DNA of 64,000 nucleotides from Microbacterium trichothecenolyticum (GCF_030818955.1 NZ_JAUTBF010000001.1:1116001-1180000); one strand, 5' to 3'; shown: positions 42,576-51,044, numbered from the stretch's first letter. Made by a program: numbers and translations. Notes: a model not told the origin generated them from the letters alone.

Positions 42576-43121
42576 TCAGGCGGTACGGGCGGCGCGGCGC
42601 GCGGCGAGCTCGTCGACCGCGTCGGGCGCGGCGGTCTCAAAGTCGACGAGCGTCGACTCGACCTCGCGCAGAACCTTGCCGACCGCGATACCGAACACGC
42701 CCTGACCGCGGCTGACGAGGTCGATGACCTCGTCGTTCGAGGTGCACAGATACACCGAGGCGCCGTCGCTCATGAGCGTGGTTCCGGCGAGATCGCGGAT
42801 GCCGGCCGCGCGCAGCTGGTCGACGGCGGTGCGGATCTGCTGGAGTGAGATGCCGGTGTCGAGCAACCGCTTCACGAGCTTCAGCACGAGGATGTCGCGG
42901 AAGCCGTACAGGCGCTGCGATCCCGAACCGCTCGCGCCGCGCACGGTGGGCACGACGAGCTCGGTGCGAGCCCAGTAGTCGAGCTGACGGTAGGTGATGC
43001 CGGCGGCGCGGGCTGCAACGGCTCCGCGATACCCGGTGTCGTCGTCCATCTCGGGGAGACCGTCGGTGAAGAGGAGGTCGTTGGCGAACCGGGGTTCACC
43101 GAGTGCGTCGCCAGCGTTCAT
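42576..43121 (-). CDS. MerR-family regulator (conserved downstream of ftsR/garA)
   Basis: A 181-residue protein with a MerR-type winged helix in the middle (AAGITYRQLDYWARTELVVPTVR, then RLYGFRDILVLKLVKRLLDTGISL) and a C-terminal part with VYLCTSNDEVIDLVSRGQGVFGIAVGK. The usual metal or drug ligand domain is missing. The ATG 43121 is fixed by GAGGAGGAA eight bases upstream. It is the third gene of a FHA-MerR-MerR set that also occurs as garA-Rv1828-Rv1830 in mycobacteria, so it corresponds to Rv1830. Its targets are unknown. Confidence 0.9.
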   Translation of the reverse strand: MNAGDALGEPRFANDLLFTDGLPEMDDDTGYRGAVAARAAGITYRQLDYWARTELVVPTVRGASGSGSQRLYGFRDILVLKLVKRLLDTGISLQQIRTAVDQLRAAGIRDLAGTTLMSDGASVYLCTSNDEVIDLVSRGQGVFGIAVGKVLREVESTLVDFETAAPDAVDELAARRAARTA

Positions 43122-43217
43122 GCTCGCGTTCCTCCTCATCGGCTCGTTCCCTCCACGCTAGATCAGCGAGAGGCCCCCGGCAATGACATCCGCGTCGGGG
43201 GCTGCGGCGTGTCGCGC

Positions 43218-43904
43218 TCAGGACAGGATTCGCTCGAGCGCCTCGCGCACGAACATGCCGCGCACCTCGTCGAGGCGCGCCGCGAGCTCCGGCCCGAGCT
43301 CGCTGGCGCGGGCGCGCGACGCCGCATCTGGACGGCGCAGCAACGCCGACATCGCCGACTCGACGAGAGCGACTTCGCGCTCCGCGCTCTGACGCAGCGC
43401 GCGCACATGGCGGGGTTCGATGCCGTGTCGGTCCAGGGCGACCAGGGCACGCAAGAGCGTGACGGTCTGCTCGGGGTAGGTCTCGGCCGCGACGATGACG
43501 CCCGTGCTGATGGCGTCGTTCAAGAGCTGCGGGGGCGCACCGGCCGCGCCGAGCAACTCGTCGCGACGGTAGCGGCGCGGCGCGGCGGTCATCGACGGGA
43601 TCGAAGTCGGAGGCGCGGGGTTACGTCCCGCGTCGAGATCGGCCAAGTAGTCGCGGATCACGACCAGCGGAAGATAGTGGTCGCGCTGGAGCGTGAGGGC
43701 CAGACGCAGGCGCTCGAGGTCGGCCGGGGAAAACTTGCGGTAGCCCGACTCGGTGCGTGTGGGCGACACGATGCCCTGCACCTCGAGGAAACGAAGCTTG
43801 CTCGACGTCAGTGCGGGAAAGTCGGGCGTCAGGCGCGCCAGCACCTGTCCGATACTGAGCAGCCCCGTAGCCGTCTGACGACCACGGGACGGGGCTGCCG
43901 CCAT
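43218..43904 (-). CDS. ftsR: MerR-family regulator, FtsR-like
   Basis: A 228-residue MerR-type protein with an N-terminal winged helix (LLSIGQVLARLTPDFPALTSSKLRFLE... split as seen at about 15-41; GIVSPTRTESGYRKF). It resembles Rv1828 and corynebacterial FtsR, which binds DNA upstream of ftsZ and affects growth and division. The ATG overlaps the FHA gene stop (ATGA), so it is coupled to the GarA-like protein. The ftsR symbol rests on family and neighbours. Confidence 0.82.
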   Translation of the reverse strand: MAAAPSRGRQTATGLLSIGQVLARLTPDFPALTSSKLRFLEVQGIVSPTRTESGYRKFSPADLERLRLALTLQRDHYLPLVVIRDYLADLDAGRNPAPPTSIPSMTAAPRRYRRDELLGAAGAPPQLLNDAISTGVIVAAETYPEQTVTLLRALVALDRHGIEPRHVRALRQSAEREVALVESAMSALLRRPDAASRARASELGPELAARLDEVRGMFVREALERILS

Positions 43905-44398
43905 CAGTGCTCTGCCGCGGGCAGGTCGACCGGCGAGCCGAAGAAGTTCAGACGGAACTTGCCGATGCGCACTTCGGCGCCGTTGACCAGAGCGGCGCGG
44001 TCGACGCGCTCGCCGTTGACGTAACTACCGTTGAGCGAGCGCTGGTCGACGATCTCGAAAGAGGTTCCCGAGCGGGTGATCTCGGCGTGACGACGCGACA
44101 CCGTGACGTCGTCGAAGAACAGGTCGGCTTCGGGGTGGCGTCCGACCGTCGTGACGTCGGTGTCGAGCAGGTAGCGGGCACCCGTCGTGGGGCCTGAGCG
44201 CACGACCAGCAGGGCCGCACCCGAAGGGAGGGCGTCGATCGCCTCGAGCTCGGCCTCGGTGAGATCGGCGCCGAAGGGCACGAACGACAGATCGGAGTCG
44301 TGACCGAAGGTCTCGGTCGTGTCGTGCGAGCGCTCGGACGCGGCGGCGTCGGCCGCGCGCCGGATGTCGTCGCGCTCGAATCGGCGGGTCTCGTCCAC
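43904..44398 (-). CDS. garA: FHA-domain regulator, GarA/OdhI-like
   Basis: A 164-residue protein with an N-terminal phosphorylation region (HDTTETFGHDSDLSFVPFG, about 25-43) and a C-terminal FHA domain: VGRHPEADLFFDDVTVSRRHAEI and DQRSLNGSYVNG. In relatives, PknB/PknG phosphorylate the TT-containing motif and the unphosphorylated protein inhibits 2-oxoglutarate dehydrogenase and glutamate dehydrogenase. The GTG start at 44398 follows a GAGGAGGAG site. The PASTA kinase in this window and the divergent lpdA gene, which encodes an enzyme subunit shared with 2-oxoglutarate dehydrogenase, fit this role. Confidence 0.88.
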   Translation of the reverse strand: MDETRRFERDDIRRAADAAASERSHDTTETFGHDSDLSFVPFGADLTEAELEAIDALPSGAALLVVRSGPTTGARYLLDTDVTTVGRHPEADLFFDDVTVSRRHAEITRSGTSFEIVDQRSLNGSYVNGERVDRAALVNGAEVRIGKFRLNFFGSPVDLPAAEH

Positions 44399-44735
44399 GG
44401 CTGCTCCTCCTCGTTCACCATAACCGACCGATCCCCACCGACGGGGGACGGGCCTCGCGCGGGCCATGATGCTGCGTGTTGTGTCTTGGATCGTCGACGC
44501 CGGCGGTCGCGGGTTCGGGTCACGAAGCGCCCGGCGGGGACACTCGAACCTACCGACCCGGGCACGGCCCTGTCGAGTCCGCCCAGGGCGTCCGATGTGT
44601 TTCCAGCCGGAATGCACGAGGGAGCGGTCGGACGGCATCGCTCGTCTCACCTGTCACGTGACCAGGTTCACCCGCGATCGAGGCACCGCCGGCTCGCACG
44701 TGCCCCGTGTCGGTGCCCCTCGTTAGGGTCGAAGG
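44399..44735. other. Divergent control region between garA-like and CopC-domain genes
   Basis: A 337-nt region with no credible gene. It must hold the promoters of both divergent genes; on the minus strand TATGGT near 44420 could be the -10 of the FHA operon. A near-palindrome ACCTGTCACGTGACCAGGT (44649-44667) with a perfect GTCACGTGAC core is the best operator candidate. Confidence 0.5.
44724..44729 (+). promoter_or_regulatory. -10 box, leaderless start of the CopC-domain gene
   Basis: TAGGGT lies exactly six bases before the GTG at 44736. Confidence 0.65.
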
Positions 44736-45386
44736 GTGACTTCCCGTATGGCGCCGCGCCGGCGCGCCCTCCCCGCCCTCCTGGCCGCCGCGCTGCTGAC
44801 CGTCGCCACCCTGCTGGTGCCGGCGCTCCCCGCCGCCGCCCACGACGAACTCGTCTCGACCGATCCCTCGGCCGACGCCGTGCTCGACGCGCTCCCCGAC
44901 CGGATCACGTTCACCTTCAGCGCCGACATACTCCCCGATCAGGGCGCCACGGTGATCGAGGTCACCGATTCCGCCGGGGCGTCTCTGGCCTCGGGGGCGC
45001 CGACAGTCGACGGCTCCACCGTCACGCAGACGCTGACCGGCTCGGCATCCGGGCCCGTCTCGGTGCTGTGGCGCGTCGTGTCGAGCGACGGGCACCCGAT
45101 CGACGGCTCCTTCTCGTTCGCGGTGCCCGCGGCCTCGCCGACGCCCGCGCCCACCCCGACCCCGACCTCCGCGCCGACCCCGAGCGCGTCGGCCACGGTT
45201 ACTCCCTCGGCCATCGCCGACCCCGTCGCGACACCGTCCGACACCGAGCAGGCGGCCTCTCCCCTGCCGTGGATCCTCCTCGCGGTGGCGCTGCTGGCCG
45301 TGGTGGGTGCGCTCGTCTATCTCGTCACCGCCCGCGGGCGCGGACGCTCCACCGGAGACCGGTCGGCCGGCACACCCGGACGATAG
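44736..45386 (+). CDS. Secreted, membrane-anchored CopC-domain protein
   Basis: A 216-residue exported protein. The signal peptide ends PAAAHDELV, leaving the mature N-terminal His typical of CopC copper-binding proteins. The domain shows HDELVSTDPSADAVLD, PDRITFTFSADI and SSDGHPIDGSFSF (His again a likely ligand). A Pro/Thr/Ser-rich linker and one C-terminal membrane helix (about 178-198) with a basic tail follow. It probably binds copper at the outer face of the membrane; no CopD is fused or adjacent. Its TAG stop overlaps the lpdA -10 box. Confidence 0.9.
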   Translation: MTSRMAPRRRALPALLAAALLTVATLLVPALPAAAHDELVSTDPSADAVLDALPDRITFTFSADILPDQGATVIEVTDSAGASLASGAPTVDGSTVTQTLTGSASGPVSVLWRVVSSDGHPIDGSFSFAVPAASPTPAPTPTPTSAPTPSASATVTPSAIADPVATPSDTEQAASPLPWILLAVALLAVVGALVYLVTARGRGRSTGDRSAGTPGR

Positions 45387-45389
45387 GAT
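45384..45389 (+). promoter_or_regulatory. -10 box of lpdA overlapping the CopC-domain gene's stop codon
   Basis: TAGGAT begins with the TAG stop codon of the upstream gene and ends six bases before the lpdA ATG. This repeats the plsC/aroG arrangement. Confidence 0.7.
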
Positions 45390-45395
45390 TTACTC

Positions 45396-46793
45396 ATGCC
45401 TCATTACGATCTGGTCATTCTTGGTGCGGGTCCCGGCGGATACGTCGCCGCAGTTCGCGGCGCGCAGCTGGGACTGTCGGTCGCGATCGTCGAAGAGAAG
45501 TATTGGGGCGGTGTCTGCCTGAACGTGGGCTGCATCCCCTCCAAGGCCCTTCTGCGCAACGCCGACCTCGCGCACACCTTCCACGCCAAGGCCGACCTGT
45601 TCGGCATCTCGGGCGACGTGCACTTCGACTTCGGCAAGGCCTTCGACCGTTCGCGGTCGGTGGCCGCCGGTCACGTCAAGGGCATCCACTACCTGATGAA
45701 GAAGAACAAGGTCACCGAGTACGAGGGCCGCGGCTCGTTCGCCGACGACCACACGCTGAACGTCACGCTGACCGACGGCTCGAAGGAACAGGTCACCTTC
45801 GACAACGTCATCATCGCCACCGGCTCCACCGTGCGCCTGCTGCCGGGCGTCACCCTGTCGGACAACGTCGTGACCTACGAGGAGCAGATCCTCACGCGGG
45901 AGCTGCCCGAGTCGATCGTCATCGTCGGCGCCGGTGCCATCGGCATGGAGTTCGCCTACGTCATGACGAACTACGGCGTGAAGGTCACGATCATCGAGTT
46001 CCTCGACCGTGCCCTGCCGAACGAAGACGCCGAGGTCTCGAAGGAGATCCAGAAGCAGTACAAGGGCTACGGCGTCGACATCCTCACCTCGACGAAGGTC
46101 GACTCGGTCACCGACCACGGCGACAAGGTCACCGTCGCGTACACCGCCAAGGACGGCTCAACGGGCTCGATCGACGCCGACCGCGTGCTGATGTCGATCG
46201 GCTTCGCGCCGAAGGTCGACGGCTTCGGTCTTGAGAACACCGGCGTGAAACTCACCGAGCGCGGCGCGATCGACATCGACGACCACATGCGCACCAATGT
46301 GCCCCACATCTACGCCATCGGCGACGTCACTGCCAAGCTGCAGCTCGCCCACGTGGCGGAGGCGCAGGGCGTGGTGGCCGCCGAGACGATCGGCAAGGCC
46401 GAGACGCAGACGCTGGGCGATTACCGCAACATGCCCCGCGCCACCTTCTGCAACCCGCAGGTCGCCTCGTTCGGCCTCACCGAGCAGCAGGCGCGCGACG
46501 CCGGTCACGACATCAAGGTCGCGAAGTTCCCCTTCTCGGCCAACGGCAAGGCCAACGGCCTGGGCGAGCCCGTCGGCTTCGTCAAGCTCGTCGCCGACGC
46601 CGAGACCCTCGAGCTCATCGGCGGCCACCTCATCGGCCCCGACGTCTCGGAGCTTCTGCCCGAGCTCACGCTCGCTCAGAAGTGGGACCTCACCGCCCTC
46701 GAAGCGGCCCGCAACGTGCACACCCACCCGACGCTGTCGGAGGGCCTGCAGGAAGCGTTCCACGGCCTCACGGGACACATGATCAACCTCTGA
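45396..46793 (+). CDS. lpdA: Dihydrolipoyl dehydrogenase
   Basis: The E3 subunit of pyruvate, 2-oxoglutarate and branched-chain keto-acid dehydrogenases, and of the glycine cleavage system. The 465-residue flavoprotein has the FAD motif [14 protein letters not shown] (7-20), the redox disulfide [10 protein letters not shown] (Cys41, Cys46), the NAD motif [30 protein letters not shown], and the C-terminal HTHPTLSE with the active-site His. Transcription is probably leaderless. A strong terminator follows at 46804-46846. Confidence 0.97.
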   Translation: MPHYDLVILGAGPGGYVAAVRGAQLGLSVAIVEEKYWGGVCLNVGCIPSKALLRNADLAHTFHAKADLFGISGDVHFDFGKAFDRSRSVAAGHVKGIHYLMKKNKVTEYEGRGSFADDHTLNVTLTDGSKEQVTFDNVIIATGSTVRLLPGVTLSDNVVTYEEQILTRELPESIVIVGAGAIGMEFAYVMTNYGVKVTIIEFLDRALPNEDAEVSKEIQKQYKGYGVDILTSTKVDSVTDHGDKVTVAYTAKDGSTGSIDADRVLMSIGFAPKVDGFGLENTGVKLTERGAIDIDDHMRTNVPHIYAIGDVTAKLQLAHVAEAQGVVAAETIGKAETQTLGDYRNMPRATFCNPQVASFGLTEQQARDAGHDIKVAKFPFSANGKANGLGEPVGFVKLVADAETLELIGGHLIGPDVSELLPELTLAQKWDLTALEAARNVHTHPTLSEGLQEAFHGLTGHMINL

Positions 46794-46803
46794 TCCACCC
46801 CAG

Positions 46804-46846
46804 CACGAGAAGGCCCGCCCGGATGTCCGGGCGGGCCTTTCTCGTG
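46804..46846 (+). terminator. Terminator of lpdA
   Basis: A near-perfect stem of about 20 bp, CACGAGAAGGCCCGCCCGGA paired with its complement over 46826-46846, follows the stop codon by 10 nt and contains a TTT run on the 3' arm. Confidence 0.9.
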
Positions 46847-46932
46847 AACAGCGCGGTGCTCTCGTAGACCCCACACCGTCTCGTAGACACCGCGCTGTCT
46901 CGTGAACACCGCGCTGCGGTCGCACACCGCAG
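46840..46932. repeat. Tandem repeat of about 19-20 bp after lpdA
   Basis: Units beginning TCTCGTGAAC or TCTCGTAGAC recur at about 46840, 46860, 46879 and 46898, each followed by a GC-rich half such as ACCGCGCTG; a partial fifth unit (CGCACACCGC) follows. The first unit shares its CTCGTG with the 3' arm of the lpdA terminator. The rest of the gap (to 47002) holds no gene. Confidence 0.7.
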
Positions 46933-47002
46933 ATTCTTCGCGCACCGTGGGTACGACGACGGTGCGTTCGCGGCGACCCCGGTGACGTGAGGGCCCCGGG
47001 CG

Positions 47003-47647
47003 TCAGTGACCGAGCGCGCGCGCCAGCTTGGAACCGGATGCCGCGGGCCGTCCGCCGGCCGCGAACACCGCGGCGTCGACGGCGGCGAAGAACGCGATGC
47101 GGCCCGCATCGTCGGCGGGTCCCGCGGGCCCGAGCTCGACCTCCCACTCGCGCCAGGCGGACTCCACACCCCGCCGTTCGTCGCGGGCGCGGACGTGGTC
47201 GTCGACGAATTCGGCGACCTGCAGGCCATCGGCATTCAGGAGCGCGTAGGCGGTGCGGTTGTTTCGCACCCGGGCGAGGGCGGTGAAGGGGGGTGCGGCG
47301 TGGGGGGCCACGGCATCCTGAACCGCCGGAGGCACCGTCGGCTCGGCCTCGGGGTCGATGTCGGCCTCGAGGGGCCAGTGCGTCTCGGTGCGCCCCCCGC
47401 CCTGCGCCGGACCCTTCACGTGCCAGCCGGCATCGGGGCCGCCCAGTCGCCGCCGTACCGCGACGCCCGCCCGCGCGAGGTCGGCGGATGCAGTGTCGAG
47501 GTAACGCGCGTCGAGGTCGCGCGGCTCGGGCTCACCGGTGTGAACCACGCCGGGCACCGCCGACCAGTCCGGCAGAGGCGTGGTCTCGTCGACGTCGTAC
47601 TTCGACTCGATCTCGACGCTGGACGCGCCGTGCGGGCCTGCGCTCAA
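47003..47647 (-). CDS. CYTH-domain protein
   Basis: A 214-residue CYTH (triphosphate tunnel) protein. The signature EIESKYDV (ExExK) is at the start, followed by ARYLDTASADLARAGVAVRRR, WHVKGP, TETHWPLE, RNNRTAY and WREWEVELGP, which together line the tunnel in the family. It probably hydrolyses or binds triphosphates such as inorganic triphosphate or a nucleotide. The CHAD domain often fused to it is absent. The start is a TTG at 47647 that overlaps the stop of the 75-aa gene (TTGA); no better start is near. Confidence 0.85.
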   Translation of the reverse strand: MSAGPHGASSVEIESKYDVDETTPLPDWSAVPGVVHTGEPEPRDLDARYLDTASADLARAGVAVRRRLGGPDAGWHVKGPAQGGGRTETHWPLEADIDPEAEPTVPPAVQDAVAPHAAPPFTALARVRNNRTAYALLNADGLQVAEFVDDHVRARDERRGVESAWREWEVELGPAGPADDAGRIAFFAAVDAAVFAAGGRPAASGSKLARALGH

Positions 47648-47871
47648 TCGTCGCGCCCGTCGACGTCGGGGTTGATGTCTTCGGTTTCTTCGACGAAGGC
47701 GAACACGGCCTGCGTGGGACCGTCGGAATCGCCGGTGTTCACGAGACCGCCCTCGCGGCGGTAGACGAGCTGGCCCTCGCTGTAGGGCATGATCAGCGTG
47801 TCGTCGGACTCGTTCTCGAGCGGGAGCGCCTGCCCGTCGAGCGGGCCTCCGGTCAGTCGTGCAATAGCCAT
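47644..47871 (-). CDS. Small conserved actinobacterial protein of unknown function
   Basis: A 75-residue protein beginning MAIARLTGGPLDGQALPLEN and ending with an acidic tail (VEETEDINPDVDGRDD). I do not recognise a named domain. The ARLTGGPLDGQ opening recurs in short actinobacterial proteins. The ATG 47871 is chosen because TACGCT lies exactly six bases upstream, which gives a leaderless start; the frame is open 13 codons further. It is coupled to the CYTH gene by a TTGA overlap. Confidence 0.75.
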   Translation of the reverse strand: MAIARLTGGPLDGQALPLENESDDTLIMPYSEGQLVYRREGGLVNTGDSDGPTQAVFAFVEETEDINPDVDGRDD

Positions 47872-47877
47872 GCCGCC

Positions 47878-47883
47878 AGCGTA
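47878..47883 (-). promoter_or_regulatory. -10 box, leaderless start of the 75-aa gene
   Basis: TACGCT on the minus strand ends six bases before the ATG at 47871. Confidence 0.6.
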
Positions 47884-47926
47884 GACGTCCCCTCCGACAC
47901 CGCCGGGCACCTTGACAGCCCTGGCC

Positions 47927-47932
47927 TAGAAT
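47927..47932 (+). promoter_or_regulatory. -10 box of the glutamine amidotransferase gene
   Basis: TAGAAT ends seven bases before the GTG at 47940. A TTGACA lies only nine bases upstream of it, too close to be its -35. Confidence 0.55.
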
Positions 47933-47939
47933 CGCTCGG

Positions 47940-48695
47940 GTGACGTGGACGGATCTGCCCGGTGATCGCCCGTTCGTCCTCCTCGCCACGCGCGCACAGG
48001 ACGGGCCGGCCGACGAGGAGTACGCCCTCTTCCTGCGGTTCACGGGACTCCCGCCCGAGCGTCTGCGGCGGGTGCGTCTCGAGCGCGAGGCGATGCCCGC
48101 GCTCGATCTCGACGAGGTGTCCGGCATCCTCGTGGGCGGGAGCCCGTTCAACGCGTCCGACTCCCGGGAGAAGAAGTCGGCCGTCCAGCTGCGGGTCGAG
48201 GCCGAGATGGCGGCGTTGCTCGACGAAGTGGTGGCGCGAGATGCGCCCTTCCTCGGAGCCTGTTACGGCGTCGGAACGCTCGGGACCCATCTGGGCGCCA
48301 CGATCGACGGCACGCACGCCGAGCCCATCAGCGTCGTCGAGGTGACCCTGACACCCGAGGGGCGCGTCGATCCTCTCGCCACGGGTCTTCCCCCGTCGTT
48401 CGCCGCGTTCGTCGGGCACAAAGAGGCGATCAGCTCGCTGCCGTCGGCGGCGACGCTGCTGGCGTCGTCGCCCACCTGTCCGGTGCAGATGTTCCGCGTG
48501 GGGCGCAACGTCTACGCGACGCAGTTCCACCCCGAGCTCGACGTCGACGGGATCGTCACGCGCATCCACGCCTACGCCGCGTTCGGCTACTTCGCTCCCG
48601 ACGAGCTCGACCTCACCCTGACGGCGGTGCGGCGCACTCCCGTGGACGCCCCCTCCCGCATCCTCCGTACGTTCGTCGAGCGCTACGCGCGCTGA
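47940..48695 (+). CDS. Class I glutamine amidotransferase
   Basis: A 251-residue GATase1-domain protein. The nucleophile Cys lies in FLGACYGVGTLG (about 104-115), the catalytic His in ATQFHPELD (about 194-202), and GILVGGSPFNASD forms the oxyanion region. It is a stand-alone GMP-synthase-like amidotransferase; related proteins are poorly characterised and could act on glutamine or on a gamma-glutamyl compound. No synthetase partner lies nearby. The GTG start is supported by the box at 47927-47932. Confidence 0.88.
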   Translation: MTWTDLPGDRPFVLLATRAQDGPADEEYALFLRFTGLPPERLRRVRLEREAMPALDLDEVSGILVGGSPFNASDSREKKSAVQLRVEAEMAALLDEVVARDAPFLGACYGVGTLGTHLGATIDGTHAEPISVVEVTLTPEGRVDPLATGLPPSFAAFVGHKEAISSLPSAATLLASSPTCPVQMFRVGRNVYATQFHPELDVDGIVTRIHAYAAFGYFAPDELDLTLTAVRRTPVDAPSRILRTFVERYAR

Positions 48696-48725
48696 CGCCG
48701 GGTACGGATCGGCGCGGCGCGGATT

Positions 48726-48796
48726 GACGGGGCGCGGGGTCGACGGGGCGCGGGGTCGACGCGGCGCGGGGTCGACGCGGCGCGGGGTCGACGCGG
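48726..48796. repeat. 16-bp tandem repeat, 4.4 copies
   Basis: Units GACGGGGCGCGGGGTC (twice) and GACGCGGCGCGGGGTC (twice) follow one another from 48726 to 48789 with a partial fifth copy. The whole gap 48696-48988 is extremely GC-rich and holds no credible gene; frames on both strands are Arg/Pro/Gly-rich shadows. Confidence 0.8.
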
Positions 48797-48988
48797 ACGG
48801 GCGAGCGGGCCGGAGTCGCGCGCACGGCCGCGCGAGGCGAGATCGACGCGCACGGTCGAGCGGCGCGGCGCGATACGCGGCCCCCGGTGCGACGCGACCC
48901 CCGGCGCGACACGCGCCCCACCGGGAAACCCGACTCAACACGACTCCCGACCGGACGGGACCCCCGACCCGGACCGGCCGCACCGACC

Positions 48989-49720
48989 TCAGGCGTGGGC
49001 GAGCGGCGCCACACGTACGAGGGCGATGTCGGCGACGACGGCGGGGTGCGCCCGACGCAGGTAGGGATCGAGGCCGAGGTCGACGAGATGCACGCGACCG
49101 GCGAGCTCCGGACCACGCCCGCGCACGAGCCCGGCCTTGAGGGCACCGAACGTCACCGTGACGTCGGCGGGGAGCACCCCGGCATCCGCTGTCCCGTCGT
49201 CGGGGTCGAGGCCGCTGGGGACGTCGACGGCCACGATCCGCGGGCGCACGTCGAGTGCGAGCACGGCCTCCACGAGGGCGCGGGCACTCCCCCGCAGGCG
49301 GCGATCGCTCAGGCGGCCGATGCCGAGGATGCCCTCGAGCACGAGGGCGTAGTCGGCGAGGCGATCGGATGCCTCTGACACCGACCGCACGCGCGCACCC
49401 GCCGCCACGGCGGCGTCAAGGGCGCCCCGGTGCACGCGGTCGCGCACGAGGACGACATCGACACGGGTACCGGAGCGAGCCAGGTCGGCCGCCGCGAACA
49501 GGGCGTCGCCTCCGTTGTCGCCGGCTCCCGCGAGCACGAGCACCGGCCCCGGGGCCGCGCGCAGCTCGGTCGCGGCGACCTCGGCGAGGGCGCGTGCGGC
49601 CACCCGCATGAGCGGACGCCCCTGCGCGAGCAACGGCGCCTCGGCGGCGCGCACGGCATCGGCGGTGTAGGCCGGGACGCGGCGGACGCCGGCCCCGTCC
49701 ACGGGCCCCCGTTCAGGCAT
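48989..49720 (-). CDS. nnrE: NAD(P)HX epimerase (YjeF N-terminal domain protein)
   Basis: Interconverts R and S forms of damaged hydrated NAD(P)H so that the dehydratase can repair it. The 243-residue protein has VPAYTADAVRAAE, the nucleotide-binding VLVLAGAGDNGGDALFAA (about 57-74) and VAVDVPSGLDPDDG (about 159-172). The NnrD dehydratase domain often fused to it is missing here and would be elsewhere. The ATG at 49720 lies inside the end of the upstream YihY-type gene (8-nt overlap), so the two are co-transcribed. Confidence 0.88.
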   Translation of the reverse strand: MPERGPVDGAGVRRVPAYTADAVRAAEAPLLAQGRPLMRVAARALAEVAATELRAAPGPVLVLAGAGDNGGDALFAAADLARSGTRVDVVLVRDRVHRGALDAAVAAGARVRSVSEASDRLADYALVLEGILGIGRLSDRRLRGSARALVEAVLALDVRPRIVAVDVPSGLDPDDGTADAGVLPADVTVTFGALKAGLVRGRGPELAGRVHLVDLGLDPYLRRAHPAVVADIALVRVAPLAHA

Positions 49721-50786
49721 CGGTCTTCGCCCCGGCCGCGCGATCGGCCTGCTCTTCGCGCTCCGCGGCGGGAGCATCGTTGTTCGCGAGCGTCTCGCGC
49801 TCCTTCGCCTCGGCCTCGCGAGCGGCGTTCAACTCGCCCGTCGCCGCCTGCACGGCCTTCTCGGCGCGCCTGACGCGGAACTGGATCATGGTGGCCGCAC
49901 CGTACTTGGCCCGCACACGATCGTGATCCTCCTCGTTCGAGACCGTGATGTAGGCGCCGGCGATGAGGATGACCTGGGTCGACAGGTTGAGCCACAGCAG
50001 CAGGGCGATGAGGGAGGCGAACGTCGCCAACAGGGGGTTGCTCCCCGCGCCTCCCACGAACAGGCCCGACAGCTGCTGCAGCACCACCAGGCCCACACCG
50101 CCGAGCAGCGCCCCGCGGATGAGCGTCGCACGGCGGGCGCGGACACCCGAAAGCAGCGCGAAGGCGGCGGCGATCGCCGCCGCATCGATCGCGAGCACGA
50201 CGACGGTCGACACGAGCCACGTGAGAAACGCGGTGATCCACGAGTCGGCGGACACTCCCAGCAGCTCGCGAACGACGGTCAGGCCCGCCGTGGCGAGGAA
50301 CGTGACGGCGGCGGCCGCGACCAGCGCGACACCGATGCCGACCGCGAGCGCGAGGTTCCGCAGCAGCACCCACACGATGAACATGTCGTCGGTCGCGACG
50401 CCTGCGATCTGTCGGAGCGCCGAGCGCAGCGACCCGATCGCGCCGATCGCGGCGCCGATGAGGCCGAGCGATCCGACGATGCCGGCGATCGTCAGGCCCG
50501 CCGGGGCCCGGATGTCGCGCACGTCGATCAGTCCGTCGGGACCGACGAGACCCGGGACCACGCTGTTGACCGAACGCACGAGGGCGTTGAGCCCGTCGGG
50601 GTTGCCCGACAGCCACAGGGCGGCGAACGAGAACCCAATCAGTACCGCGGCGAACAGGCTGAACAGGGTGCGGTACGTGACGCTGTCGGCCAGCATGGGG
50701 CCACGCGCCCCCGAGTAGACGAGGAAGGCGCGCACGAGGCGGAGCGACAGAGCCCACGCGGTGACACGACGGATGAGGGCGGCCAT
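49713..50786 (-). CDS. YihY/BrkB-family membrane protein
   Basis: A 357-residue integral membrane protein of the YihY/virulence factor BrkB family, with about six hydrophobic segments between residues 40 and 275 and the family block SNPLLATFASLIALLLWLNL...ILIAGAYI. The C-terminal 75 residues are a charged Ala/Glu-rich tail likely to form a helix. The function of the family is unsettled. The ATG at 50786 has TACGCT six bases upstream, giving a leaderless start; the long frame before it runs through low-complexity DNA. Confidence 0.88.
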   Translation of the reverse strand: MAALIRRVTAWALSLRLVRAFLVYSGARGPMLADSVTYRTLFSLFAAVLIGFSFAALWLSGNPDGLNALVRSVNSVVPGLVGPDGLIDVRDIRAPAGLTIAGIVGSLGLIGAAIGAIGSLRSALRQIAGVATDDMFIVWVLLRNLALAVGIGVALVAAAAVTFLATAGLTVVRELLGVSADSWITAFLTWLVSTVVVLAIDAAAIAAAFALLSGVRARRATLIRGALLGGVGLVVLQQLSGLFVGGAGSNPLLATFASLIALLLWLNLSTQVILIAGAYITVSNEEDHDRVRAKYGAATMIQFRVRRAEKAVQAATGELNAAREAEAKERETLANNDAPAAEREEQADRAAGAKTDA

Positions 50787-51044
50787 GGGCTCAGCGTATC
50801 GAGGCGGTCGGACAGCTCCCGCGGGCTTGACCGACACGCCCATTCCCGACAGCCCGCCGGCGTCGAGCCGCCCGTGCGGGGGATCCGCGCCCGCCCGCAC
50901 CCGGCACCCACGCTCTCCGCCCGAACCCCGCGCCCCGCCCCCGCGCCCCGCGCCCGCGCCCCGCGCCCACACCCCGCGCCCACACCCGGTGCCCGCATCC
51001 GAACCCCGCGCCCACACCCCGCGCCCGCACTCCGCACCCCGCGC
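50787..51044. other. Low-complexity GC-rich gap with -10 box of the YihY-type gene
   Basis: At its left end TACGCT (50793-50798, minus strand) is the likely -10 of the YihY-type gene, six bases from the ATG. From about 50890 to 51045 the plus strand is a degenerate run of CCCCGCGCCC and CCCACACCCC-like units. No gene is credible. Confidence 0.6.

Noticed and set aside
46840-46932. Repeat array considered as a CRISPR
   Set aside because: The units follow one another without unique spacers, are only 19-20 nt long and degenerate, and no cas gene is nearby.
47003-48151. A longer CYTH-domain protein starting near 48151
   Set aside because: The extra part overlaps the 75-aa gene and the divergent amidotransferase gene and has no domain; the TTGA overlap at 47644-47647 explains the start better.
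48726-48796. 16-bp array considered as CRISPR or an origin iteron set
   Set aside because: There are no spacers, no cas or replication gene, and the unit is pure GC-rich low-complexity DNA.
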